A DNA stretch of 64,000 nt, from positions 62,001 to 126,000 of the forward strand of contig SHWB01000001.1 of assembly GCA_009691025.1 (NCBI GenBank), given 5' to 3'. The DNA comes from Alphaproteobacteria bacterium (GTDB lineage Bacteria > Pseudomonadota > Alphaproteobacteria > UBA6615). The notes under the pieces are model-generated. The model was not told where the DNA came from. It worked only from the letters and a program-made list of their open reading frames with translations, and made no database searches. Position numbers and translations under genes: made by a program. Each line of letters opens with the position of its first letter. Positions within the stretch are counted from its first letter, which is position 1. Below are positions 37,252 through 46,682 of this stretch, piece by piece.

Positions 37252-37842
37252 ATGTCGCTCGACTTTTTCGTGAACCTCATCCTGAGCCTGTCGAAGGAAG
37301 GGGTCCGCGCGAAGCCTCGTCCTTCGACAGGCTCAGGACGAGGACACATTGGAGGTGCCGGGGCATTGCTTTGTGCTGCGGCGCTGCTCGCGGGCGCGCT
37401 GCTCGCCGCGCCGCCTGCCTTGGCGCAGCCGATTCCACCGGCGCCCGATCGTTCGCTCGCCGATCACGTGGCGGAGGCGCGGGCCCAGGCGCTGATGCGC
37501 GAGTTGCGCTGCGTCGTCTGCAAGGGCCAGTCGATTGGCGATTCCAACGCCGAGCTGGCGGCCGACATGCGCCGCCTAGTGCGCGAGCGCATCGCCGCGG
37601 GCGAGGGCGACGCAGCCGTGCGCGAATGGTTCCGGGCCCGCTACGGCGATTTCGTGCTGCTCGATCCGCCTTTCACCGCCGCCACTTGGGCGCTCTGGCT
37701 GGCGCCCCCCGCGGTGCTGGCGCTCGGTACCGCCGGAATCCTGCTCTGGCTGCGCCCCAGGCGCACGCCGGCGCCGGTAGCCGCCCTCGACGCCGGGGAG
37801 GAGGAGCGGCTCGCCCGCCTCGTCGAGCACCCCGCCGACTGA
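37252..37842 (+). CDS. ccmH: Cytochrome c maturation protein CcmH/CycL, N-terminus overlapping a repeat
   Basis: The core protein has the redox motif RCVVCKGQSIGDSNAELA (CxxC) and a C-terminal membrane span (WALWLAPPAVLALGTAGILL), as in the 150-residue CcmH/CycL proteins that reduce apocytochrome c. From ATG 37252, five bases after ccmF, the first 38 residues are encoded by a palindromic repeat and look meaningless (ILSLSKEGVRAKP). A TTG at 37366 with GGAGG 10 bases upstream gives a clean signal peptide (LCAAALLAGALLAAPPALA) and 158 residues. I think that start is likelier, though the longer frame is open. ettA follows. Confidence 0.88.
   Translation: MSLDFFVNLILSLSKEGVRAKPRPSTGSGRGHIGGAGALLCAAALLAGALLAAPPALAQPIPPAPDRSLADHVAEARAQALMRELRCVVCKGQSIGDSNAELAADMRRLVRERIAAGEGDAAVREWFRARYGDFVLLDPPFTAATWALWLAPPAVLALGTAGILLWLRPRRTPAPVAALDAGEEERLARLVEHPAD
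37275..37343. repeat. REP-like palindromic repeat inside the ccmF-ccmH junction
   Basis: Two 24-base arms, CCTCATCCTGAGCCTGTCGA plus AGGA (37275-37298) and its inverse ending at 37343, match at all but one position and flank a 21-base centre. A long hairpin would form in the mRNA between ccmF and ccmH. The arm words CCTTCGACAGGCTCAGGA are those of a repeat found in many Proteobacteria and are shared with 3605-3636. The element sits where ccmG would normally be and contributes codons to the open frame of ccmH. Confidence 0.8.
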
Positions 37843-37936
37843 GCGTTGCGGGCCGCGTCCGCGCCCGCTACAACCGCGACCAGTCTGAGGCGGTCTCCCG
37901 CCCAGCCATCCCCGCGCCAACCGAGCGAGCGGCCAC

Positions 37937-39616
<1,680 letters not shown>

Positions 39617-39619
39617 GTC

Positions 39620-40660
39620 TCAGCGCTGCGCGCGCAGCTCGCGGCGGACCGTCTCGGTGCCCTGCACCATGGCGGTCAGCTTGGCTGCCGCTGCCGCACG
39701 CGAGATGTACTTCATGCCGCAATCGGGGGCGACGACGAGTCGCTCGGCCGGAATGTGCTTTAGCGCGACCCGCACGCGATCGGCGACGAGGTTCGGCGTT
39801 TCCGCCACCTCGTTGTTCATGGAGATGACGCCGACTATCACCTGCTTGGCCGGCAACCTCTCCAGGACGGAGAGGTCGAGATCAGGCTGTGCCGCCTCGA
39901 TCGATATCTGCTGTGCGGCCGCGCCGTTCAATTCCGGCAGAAAGGAATAGCCCGAGGGCTTGTCCTTGACGGAATTGGCGTAGCCGAAGCAAAGGTGGAT
40001 GGCCGTCGTGCCGGTGGCGCCGTCGAGTGCGCGGGCGATGGCCGGCAGTGCGAAGGCGCGCGCCTCCTCGGGAAACGCCTGCATCCACGGCTCGTCGAGC
40101 TGCACGACATTGGCGCCGGCGGCGAACAGGTCGAGCACCTCGGCGTTCACCGCGTCTGCATACGCCATTGCCGCCTTCTCGCGCGAGCCGTAGTGCAAAT
40201 CCTGCGACTGCATCGTCATGGTGAACGGGCCAGGGACGGTGATCTTCACCGCGCGGTCCGTGGCGGCGCGCAGGAACTTCATGTCGCGTAAGAGAATCGG
40301 GCGCGTTCGGCGAATCGGGCCCACTATGCGGGGGGCGGGGATCGACTTGCCGATGCGGCTCAATGTGACGCCAGGTGGGTCGTCGCTGATGCCGTCGAGC
40401 GCGGTCGCGAAGCGGTTGGAATAGCTTTCGCGGCGGATTTCGCCGTCGGTCAGGATGTCGACGCCGCAACGCTCCATCTCGCGGATGGCGGCCAGCGTGG
40501 CGTCGTCCTGGGCGCTTTCGAGCTGCGGCTCGGCGATGCGCCAGATATGGCGCGCGCGCACCCGCGGCGGGCCGATGCGCAGCACGACGTCGCGATTGAC
40601 CAGCCAGTCGGGCTGCGGCCAGCTACCCACCACAGTCGTAGGCAAGAGACCGAAATCCAC
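39620..40660 (-). CDS. MetE C-terminal-domain-like methyltransferase
   Basis: The 346-residue protein corresponds to the catalytic half of cobalamin-independent methionine synthase. It has TTVVGSWPQPDWL at the start, the zinc ligands His222-x-Cys224 (IHLCFGYA), Glu255 and Cys314 (APDCGMKYIS), and VQLDEPWMQAFP. Full MetE is about 750 residues; this short form lacks the N-terminal half and probably acts on another methyl or thiol substrate, like the archaeal core-MetE proteins. All zinc ligands are intact. It is convergent with ettA. Two more distant relatives lie at 48877-51384. Confidence 0.85.
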   Translation of the reverse strand: MDFGLLPTTVVGSWPQPDWLVNRDVVLRIGPPRVRARHIWRIAEPQLESAQDDATLAAIREMERCGVDILTDGEIRRESYSNRFATALDGISDDPPGVTLSRIGKSIPAPRIVGPIRRTRPILLRDMKFLRAATDRAVKITVPGPFTMTMQSQDLHYGSREKAAMAYADAVNAEVLDLFAAGANVVQLDEPWMQAFPEEARAFALPAIARALDGATGTTAIHLCFGYANSVKDKPSGYSFLPELNGAAAQQISIEAAQPDLDLSVLERLPAKQVIVGVISMNNEVAETPNLVADRVRVALKHIPAERLVVAPDCGMKYISRAAAAAKLTAMVQGTETVRRELRAQR

Positions 40661-40750
40661 GGTGCTTCCTCCCCGTATCTCGATGTCGTCCGATGAAGAA
40701 GGCGCGGTCGCGAAACGACGCGGCCGTGTGGAGGCCTGCCGGCAGTGTTC

Positions 40751-41380
40751 TTACTTCGTGGTTTCGCGGCGGCGGCGCAACTCGACCAGCAGGCCTTCGA
40801 CATTGCCGCCGTTGTTGCGAATGACGGTGGAGAATTCGTCTCGCTGGGTATTGGCCATGCTGACGCCTTCGACCACGACGTCGACGATTTTGTAGACCTC
40901 GCCGGCATTGGCGACGCGCCATTCCACGCGAACCGGTGTGTTCTGGTCGGTGTAGAGGACGCTGCGCACGATGGCCGATTTTTCCTTGTCCTCTGGTCCG
41001 CTGGCGTCGATGGCGTCCTTCACCTCGAACTTATGTCCGGAATAATCCAAGAAGCGGTCGGCCCAGGTGTTGACGATGACGGCCTCGAACAGCACGAGAT
41101 ACTCGTCGCGCTGCTTGTCGTCCGCGCTGCGCCAGTAACGGCCGATGACGAATCGGGCGATGCCCGGCAAGGCGAAGGCGTTGCGCAACATGGAACGGAA
41201 TTTCTGTTGCCGCTGATCGACCGACAGATCCTTTGCCACCAATGTGCCGATGGCCTGTTCGGCGAGGGTGCGCACGAAGGATTCGGACTGGTCGACGTAG
41301 ACGCCCTGCGCCGCGCCCGCGGGTGCCGCCGAGACAACGAACAGAAACGCGACGGCGAGGTTGCGCAGAACCCTGCTCAT
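40751..41380 (-). CDS. mlaC: MlaC-family periplasmic phospholipid-binding protein
   Basis: The 209-residue protein starts with a signal peptide (NLAVAFLFVVSAAPAGAA) and has the Ttg2D/MlaC core (RSMLRNAFALPGIARFVIG, DEYLVLFEAVIVNTWADRF, VEWRVANAGEVYKIVDVVVE). It shuttles phospholipids through the periplasm between MlaA at the outer membrane and the MlaFEDB transporter. Its ATG lies 4 bases after the mlaA stop, so the two are one operon. In hopanoid producers a homologue is called HpnM. The transporter genes are not in the window. Confidence 0.92.
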   Translation of the reverse strand: MSRVLRNLAVAFLFVVSAAPAGAAQGVYVDQSESFVRTLAEQAIGTLVAKDLSVDQRQQKFRSMLRNAFALPGIARFVIGRYWRSADDKQRDEYLVLFEAVIVNTWADRFLDYSGHKFEVKDAIDASGPEDKEKSAIVRSVLYTDQNTPVRVEWRVANAGEVYKIVDVVVEGVSMANTQRDEFSTVIRNNGGNVEGLLVELRRRRETTK

Positions 41381-41384
41381 GAGA

Positions 41385-42197
41385 TTAACGCGAGCTTGGT
41401 TCGCTGGGGGCCGACTCGCGCTCGTTGTCCAGCGCAATGGTGGGCGCCGGCATGCGTAAGTAGGATTCCACGTTGCTTATCTCCGCCGCCCGACGCTGGC
41501 GATAGAGGCTCCGTACGGCGCTGTAGTAATCGACCGACTTGGCCTGCGTGTCGCGGACCATGTCCAAGTTGCGCGAACGCTCCTCGACCGCACCCAAAAC
41601 GGCCCGGCCGATGGCGACTTCCTTCTCCGTGACGGCGTTCACCAGGTCGAGGAAGTAATCCGCGACCGTGCCTAGTCTATCGGTACCACTCGACGGTCCG
41701 AGCAGAGGAAGCATGAAGTACGGTCCCGATCCCGCACCCCAGGCCTGCAGCGTCTGGCCGCCATCCTCGTAGATGCGCTTCTTGGCTTCCTCGGTCTGCG
41801 CCGGCGTCACGTCGCCGAGCAGCAGGGTCGGCAGGTTGAGGAAGAAGCGCTGGGCCGCCAGATCGGCGCGCTCCATGTTTCCCTGCAGGAGGCTGTGCAG
41901 AAAGGTTAGCGGCAGCGTCAGGTTGTAGAGAAGATTGCGGATGGCCGGCTTCAGACCTTCCGGACCGAGGTCGCGATAGGTCACCGCGATCGGCTGCAGG
42001 ATGAGATTGTCGACCGCCACATTGAACGAGAAGACGAGCCGGTTGGCCGTCTCGAACGGGTCGTTCGCGGCCTGGAATTCCGCCATCGCTTCCTTGTCGG
42101 ACTCGGGCGGCGGTATCGCGCACGCACCCAGCAGACCGGCCACCAGCACAACGGACGTTGCGCGGCCAAAAGCCGCGAAACGAACCGTTCGTCGCAT
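41385..42197 (-). CDS. mlaA: MlaA/VacJ-family outer-membrane lipoprotein
   Basis: From ATG 42197 the 270-residue protein has a lipoprotein signal with lipobox LLGAC (Cys26). The MlaA body includes DPFETANRLVFSFNVAVD, LPTLLLGDVTPAQ, and the pore-forming GPYFMLPLLGPSSGTDRLG. MlaA extracts mislocalised phospholipids from the outer leaflet of the outer membrane and passes them to MlaC. An ATG further upstream (42239) lacks a signal and is not preferred. The operon reads mlaA-mlaC. Confidence 0.93.
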   Translation of the reverse strand: MRRTVRFAAFGRATSVVLVAGLLGACAIPPPESDKEAMAEFQAANDPFETANRLVFSFNVAVDNLILQPIAVTYRDLGPEGLKPAIRNLLYNLTLPLTFLHSLLQGNMERADLAAQRFFLNLPTLLLGDVTPAQTEEAKKRIYEDGGQTLQAWGAGSGPYFMLPLLGPSSGTDRLGTVADYFLDLVNAVTEKEVAIGRAVLGAVEERSRNLDMVRDTQAKSVDYYSAVRSLYRQRRAAEISNVESYLRMPAPTIALDNERESAPSEPSSR

Positions 42198-42417
42198 GCG
42201 CACCTTCGTTCCGCCGCACGGCAGGTACCATTCGACCACGCGTCACCCCAGACCAGTACCCGGCCATACGCCGGGCCCGCACCACCCTACAGAGCGGACA
42301 CTAACACGAGATTGCTGAATGTGTGCACTGGTTGGCTGTGACTGTTTGCTTGCACACGGTGTTGACCGTTGCCAGCGGACCGCAGGCGACCGTTACGGGG
42401 TCGATAGCCACCTGTGG

Positions 42418-42456
42418 AATATTGCCGCAAGAAGGGAAATATTGCCGCAAGAAGGG
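42418..42456. repeat. Two tandem copies of a 20-base unit upstream of arsR
   Basis: AATATTGCCGCAAGAAGGG occurs twice back to back (42418-42436 and 42438-42456, one A between). The surrounding 323 bases between the mlaA and arsR genes hold no gene. The repeat lies 41 bases upstream of the 20-base palindrome that precedes the ArsR gene. It could be regulatory or a neutral duplication; no known motif is recognised. Confidence 0.6.
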
Positions 42457-42496
42457 TGTGGCGTAGAATGGATGCCGAAACACAGGGTGTTACAAT

Positions 42497-42516
42497 ATAT
42501 AAAGATATCTTTATAT
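42497..42516. promoter_or_regulatory. Perfect 20-base palindrome, probable ArsR/SahR-type operator
   Basis: ATATAAAGATATCTTTATAT is a perfect palindrome in otherwise GC-rich DNA, 46 bases before the ATG of an ArsR-family regulator. The composition and ATATAAAG...CTTTATAT form agree with operators assigned to SahR, the S-adenosylhomocysteine-responsive ArsR regulator of methionine-cycle genes. Autoregulation of the ArsR gene is expected. No second full copy was seen in front of the methyltransferase-metF-purU operon. Confidence 0.6.
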
Positions 42517-42562
42517 TCGCATTCGATCATCATTCTGCGGCCATCGAGTTGGGCAGAAACTC

Positions 42563-42802
42563 ATGGAACGGGAGCGTTTGCTGGCGGGGCTGAAGGCGGC
42601 GGCCGAGCCGACTCGGCTGCGCCTGCTTGCGCTTTGCGTGCGCAGCGAATTGACCGTCGGCGAACTGACCCAGATTCTCGGGCAGAGCCAGCCGCGCCTG
42701 TCGCGCCACCTCCGCCTGCTGTGCGAGTCGGGCCTGCTGCAAAGGGCGCAGGAAGGCACGCATGCGTTCTTCCGCCTTGCCCAGGGCGGCAAGGCGGCCT
42801 GA
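42563..42802 (+). CDS. ArsR-family regulator, SahR-like, DNA-binding domain only
   Basis: The 79-residue protein is an ArsR helix-turn-helix: AAAEPTRLRLLALCVRSELT, then ELTQILGQSQPRLSRHLRLL, ending LLQRAQEGTHAFFRLAQGG. This sequence type in Alphaproteobacteria normally forms the N-terminus of a protein of about 320-340 residues with a C-terminal methyltransferase domain that senses S-adenosylhomocysteine, next to metF. Here the frame stops after the HTH and a monooxygenase gene occupies the space. No methyltransferase remnant follows. It can probably still bind DNA but may have lost effector sensing. Confidence 0.85.
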   Translation: MERERLLAGLKAAAEPTRLRLLALCVRSELTVGELTQILGQSQPRLSRHLRLLCESGLLQRAQEGTHAFFRLAQGGKAA

Positions 42803-42814
42803 GCGCTATGTCCA

Positions 42815-43948
42815 CTAGCACCCCGTCGGCACCCTTGCCGCCGTCGCGCCGAATCGGCGGGCGAGGAGGGGCTGGTGCTTGGTGCGCAACCAGAGCGGCT
42901 TGAGCGCGTCGGGCATGGCCAGCGTCCAGCCGTAACGGCGCGACCAGCGCTGGGTTTGTTCGGTCGCCGGGCGCTCCGTGGCTTCCCAGCCGGCGAGGGC
43001 CGTTTCGCAGTCGATGTGGCGGTCGAGATGAACGGCCAGGGACAGGGCGTTCATCATCGCCGTGCCGGCGCCCTGGCCGAGATATGGCGTCATGGCGTGC
43101 GCCGCGTCGCCGAGTACGGCGACCTTGCCGGAAGACCAGCGCGACAGGGCGATCGTCTCGAACTCGGCCCAACGGCAATTGGCCCAGTCGGTATCGTCGC
43201 GGATGCGGATGATGAGCGGCTCCAGCGCGGGGAAGGCGCGTGTCCAGGCACCCGCGTCGAGCGGCGTGGCGCGCGCAGCCTGATCGGATGCCGGGCAGGT
43301 GAGGATGGCATAGAGGCTGTCTTCCGTGTTCGGGCACCACAGCACGCGCCGCCGCCCCGACCATGCCTCGACGAGGCGCGTGCCCTGCACGGCGTCGCGG
43401 GCTATTTCGCCGGTATCGCGCGGTATAGTCATGCGCACGCCGACCGCGCCCTGCCCGACGCGCCGGCAGGCGAGGCCCAGCCCGTCGCGCAGCATCGAGT
43501 TGATGCCGTCGGCGGCGACCACGAGATCGGCGGGCAGGCGGCGCCCCCCTTCGAGAACCACGGCGCCTTCCGGGTCCGCCACGACGACGGCCGAGCCGGT
43601 AACGATGTCGACGCCCAGCCGGGCGGCCCGCGCGGCCAGCGTGGCTATGATGTGGTGACGGGAGATACGGAAGCTGTCGGTCAGTGCCACCCTCGGCACC
43701 AGCAGGCGGCCCTTGCCGTCCTGGTGCTCCCAATGGTCGACGCGCATACCGCCCAGCACGATGCGCGCCTGCAGGCCGAGGGCGCGGAACAGGCGCGCCA
43801 CGTTCGGCATGATGGCGATGCCGAAGCCCTCGGCGCGCAACGCCGGCCGGCGTTCGTGCAGGCGCACGCTCCAGTCGCGCTCGGCTAGGGCGACCGCCGC
43901 CACGAGGCCGCCGAATCCGCCGCCCGCCACTTCCGCATGCCGTCCCAT
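42815..43948 (-). CDS. FAD-dependent monooxygenase (aromatic hydroxylase type)
   Basis: The 377-residue protein from ATG 43948 has the FAD ADP-binding motif VAGGGFGGLVAAVALAERD near residue 8. It also has the middle DG motif LVVAADGINSMLRDGL near 150 and the GD motif VAVLGDAAHAMTPYLGQGAG near 285. These define class A flavoprotein hydroxylases such as salicylate or 6-hydroxynicotinate 3-monooxygenase. Such enzymes hydroxylate aromatic acids with NAD(P)H. It lies on the opposite strand between the truncated ArsR gene and the metF operon, which suggests it was inserted there. The longer frame to 44449 has no domain. Confidence 0.88.
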   Translation of the reverse strand: MGRHAEVAGGGFGGLVAAVALAERDWSVRLHERRPALRAEGFGIAIMPNVARLFRALGLQARIVLGGMRVDHWEHQDGKGRLLVPRVALTDSFRISRHHIIATLAARAARLGVDIVTGSAVVVADPEGAVVLEGGRRLPADLVVAADGINSMLRDGLGLACRRVGQGAVGVRMTIPRDTGEIARDAVQGTRLVEAWSGRRRVLWCPNTEDSLYAILTCPASDQAARATPLDAGAWTRAFPALEPLIIRIRDDTDWANCRWAEFETIALSRWSSGKVAVLGDAAHAMTPYLGQGAGTAMMNALSLAVHLDRHIDCETALAGWEATERPATEQTQRWSRRYGWTLAMPDALKPLWLRTKHQPLLARRFGATAARVPTGC

Positions 43949-44176
43949 TAAATCCCGTGCCTCCCAGCCTCGCTCGGGCGGGCCAAGCAAGAAGCCGGCC
44001 CGGGAGACGCCGGAAGTGTTCCACGGCCATGGCGCGCACGCACGCGATGGGAGCGGTATGGGCGGAGTGGGATAAATCCCACAAAACTGCCCATCATTGA
44101 ATTGGGCAGGATTGTGGTTGTGAAGTGGGCTGTTGCCCTTCACCCTTATCTCCAAACGACGAAAAGCGGTAAGGGC

Positions 44177-45640
44177 ATGGAAACGCGAATGACCGAAGCG
44201 GAAACCCTGTTGCGAGAGATCGGCGATTTCTGCCGGCGCACCGGCGTGGCCGAATCGACCTTCGGCCGTCATGCCGTCAACGACGGCAAGCTCGTGACGC
44301 GACTGCGTTATGGCGGCCGGGTGACGACGCGGACAGTCGAGCGCGTGCGCGATTATATGATCGCGGCTCCCTCGGGGTGGCCGTTGCGCAACCGTCCGAA
44401 CGGCAATGGCGCTGCCGCGGGACCGGCCACGTCGGCCGCCGCGACGCATGCTATCGCGCCGTCCGGCGCGATGACTCTACCGACCGCCAAGGCGCGGGGC
44501 GCCGGGGATGAAGAGGCGGGAGAGCGCACCTTCCGCTTTTACGACAATCGGCAGAAATACCTGATGTTCGTCCATACCTGCGGCGAGAAATGGGTCGTTG
44601 CCGACCGCGTCGGCATGGAACTGGCGCATCTGCATCCGCAGCCGCCGGCGCTGCGCGTCTTCGACGCCGGCATGGGCGACGGCACGGTGCTGACGCGCGT
44701 CATGCGCAAGATGCACACGCGCTTCCCGACCATGCCGTTCTACGTCACCGGCAAGGAAATCAGCCTCGAGGATGTGCGCCTGACGCTTGAGAAGATGCCG
44801 GACCGCTTCAACGAGCATCCGGCGACCGTCCTCGTCGTCACCAACCTCTACTACACCGAGGCGCCGTGGCTGACGCCGCGCTCGCTCGCCGCCGCCGCCT
44901 CGCTCGAATGGCACGAGGTGCCGCTGACCGGCACGACGGCGCATGAATTCGAGCAGCAGATCACCGCGCTGCAGCCCTTTCTCGCGAAGAACTGGAATGT
45001 GCGGGGCAGCGCCACGACCGGCAATCTGCTCTACGAGCGGCCGACCGTGCTCGTCCTCTACCGCGACGATTACCGCTTCATGCTCGACCAGGTGATTCCG
45101 CATCCGGGACGCGCGCGCGCCGATTACGACCTTGTCATCGCCTCGCAGCCCTACCGCGCGCGCATGCCGGTCGACTTCAAGGCCGAGAAGGTGGTGGCGC
45201 CGCTGGCCCGCGCGCTGGCGCCGGGCGGCCGGCTGGTCGGCATCCATTCCTCGGGCGGCGATCCGGGCATGGAGGTGATCCGCAATGTCTGGCCGCAGGA
45301 AAATCCCTTCGCCGACGATCGCCACGCCATTCTCAAATCGGCGAAAGTCTTCCTCGGCGCCGCATGCCGCGACCTCAATTTCAACGCCTACGCCGACCGG
45401 CGCTCCATCTTCCGTTACGACATGCACACGTTGCCGAGAGAGATTGGCGCCGCCATCGGCACATCGACGCTGTTCGCGGCCTGGAACGCCGCGATCTACG
45501 TCGCCCAGATCGAGGACGAGCGCCTCGCCGACGTCATCGCCTCGGGCCGGTGGCTCGATGCGACGCGCGACGTTCTGCAACGTCATAGAGGGCTGTGGTT
45601 CAACGACGAATCCTACGTCATCTCGCGGCGCCGGGATTGA
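44177..45640 (+). CDS. Methyltransferase-like protein with an N-terminal HTH-like segment
   Basis: The 487-residue protein begins with a segment (residues 1-65; TGVAESTFGRHAVNDGKLV, RVTTRTVERVRDYM) that looks like a short DNA-binding helix-turn-helix. An Ala-rich linker follows, then a Rossmann domain with the SAM-binding motif VFDAGMGDGTVLTRVM near residue 170 and a later ALAPGGRLVGIHSSGGDP. It is conserved next to metF in Alphaproteobacteria as far as I recall, but no substrate is known. metF starts 7 bases after its stop, so the genes are coupled. It may act in the methionine/SAM cycle as an enzyme or sensor; this is inference. Confidence 0.75.
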   Translation: METRMTEAETLLREIGDFCRRTGVAESTFGRHAVNDGKLVTRLRYGGRVTTRTVERVRDYMIAAPSGWPLRNRPNGNGAAAGPATSAAATHAIAPSGAMTLPTAKARGAGDEEAGERTFRFYDNRQKYLMFVHTCGEKWVVADRVGMELAHLHPQPPALRVFDAGMGDGTVLTRVMRKMHTRFPTMPFYVTGKEISLEDVRLTLEKMPDRFNEHPATVLVVTNLYYTEAPWLTPRSLAAAASLEWHEVPLTGTTAHEFEQQITALQPFLAKNWNVRGSATTGNLLYERPTVLVLYRDDYRFMLDQVIPHPGRARADYDLVIASQPYRARMPVDFKAEKVVAPLARALAPGGRLVGIHSSGGDPGMEVIRNVWPQENPFADDRHAILKSAKVFLGAACRDLNFNAYADRRSIFRYDMHTLPREIGAAIGTSTLFAAWNAAIYVAQIEDERLADVIASGRWLDATRDVLQRHRGLWFNDESYVISRRRD

Positions 45641-45647
45641 GCCGGCG

Positions 45648-46682
45648 ATGAACCAGTCCGCCCTTTCGCGCGACGGCAAGCCCGTGAATCTAGTCAGCCT
45701 TGCCGCCTCCGGCGCGGCGCCCGTTCGTCAGGTCGCTGACCCGGCGAGCGTGCGCCGGCTCGCCGACGTGCTAGCAGCTGGCCATTTCGCCGTCACGGGC
45801 GAAATCGTGCCGCCGGACTCCGCCGATCCTTGGGATTTTGTCGCTCGCGCTGCGCCGCTCAAGGGTTGGGTCGATGCCGCCAACGTCACCGACGCGGCCG
45901 GCGCGCGGGCCACCATGTGCAGCCTCGCCGGGGCCACTCTGCTGGTGCAGAACGGCATCGACGCGGTCCTGCAGATGACCTGCCGCGACCGCAACCGCAT
46001 CGCGCTGGAAGGCGATCTGCTGGGCGCCGCCGCCCTCGACGTGCGCAACGTGCTGATTATGACGGGCGACGACCCCAAGGGCGGCGACCAGCCGGAAACC
46101 AAGGCCGTCCACGACATCGACAGCCGCGCGCTGATGAACATCGCCCGCGTCATGCGCGACGATGGCGTACTGCCTTCCGGCCGCGCCATCGCCGGGCGGC
46201 CCGCGGTCTTCATCGGCTGTGCCGAGGTGCCGTCGGACCCGAAGCCCGACTGGCAGCCCAAGGGCATCCTCGCCAAGATCGAGGCCGGCGCGCGCTTCGC
46301 CCAGACGCAGTTCTGCTTCGATGCCGGGATTGCGCGGCGCTGGGCGGCACGGCTGGTCGACGCCGGCATTGCCGAAAAGCTCTATGTGCTGATCGGCATC
46401 GGACCCATCGCCTCGGTCAAGTCGGCGGTGTGGATGCGCGACAATCTGTGGGGCACGATCATGCCCGACGCGGTGATCGCGCGGCTGGAAGCGGCCACCG
46501 ACGCCCGCGCCGAGGGCGTTCGCATCTGCGCCGAGCTGATGCAGGAGCTGGCCGAGGTGCCCGGTATCGCCGGCGTGCACCTGATGTCGCCGCGCGGCGC
46601 CGAGACGATTGCCGAGGCGGTTGCCGAGTCGGGTATCATGACCCGTCGCGGAGCAGCCAGGGCGCAGCAGATCGATGAGTGA
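45648..46682 (+). CDS. metF: Methylenetetrahydrofolate reductase
   Basis: From ATG 45648 the 344-residue protein has MetF features: FAVTGEIVPPDSADPW (flavin/folate barrel start), VDAANVTD, VLIMTGDDPKGGDQ, AKIEAGARFAQTQFCFD and MSPRGAETIAEAVAESG near the end. It reduces 5,10-methylene-THF to 5-methyl-THF for methionine synthesis. It lies between the methyltransferase-like gene and purU, overlapping the latter by 8 bases. The wider open frame upstream is antisense noise. Regulation by the SahR-like ArsR gene would be usual. Confidence 0.9.
   Translation: MNQSALSRDGKPVNLVSLAASGAAPVRQVADPASVRRLADVLAAGHFAVTGEIVPPDSADPWDFVARAAPLKGWVDAANVTDAAGARATMCSLAGATLLVQNGIDAVLQMTCRDRNRIALEGDLLGAAALDVRNVLIMTGDDPKGGDQPETKAVHDIDSRALMNIARVMRDDGVLPSGRAIAGRPAVFIGCAEVPSDPKPDWQPKGILAKIEAGARFAQTQFCFDAGIARRWAARLVDAGIAEKLYVLIGIGPIASVKSAVWMRDNLWGTIMPDAVIARLEAATDARAEGVRICAELMQELAEVPGIAGVHLMSPRGAETIAEAVAESGIMTRRGAARAQQIDE

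Noticed and set aside
40310-40335. GGGCCCAC-like sequence as a second copy of the tRNA 3' end (att site)
   Set aside because: The match is short and lies inside the MetE-like coding sequence; no credible duplicate of the tRNA end was found.
44067-44109. Two short inverted repeats (GTGGGAT/ATCCCAC and CTGCCCA/TGGGCAG) before the methyltransferase-like gene
   Set aside because: They may be regulatory, but they are only 7-base arms with no known motif and no T-run, so they are not listed as a feature.
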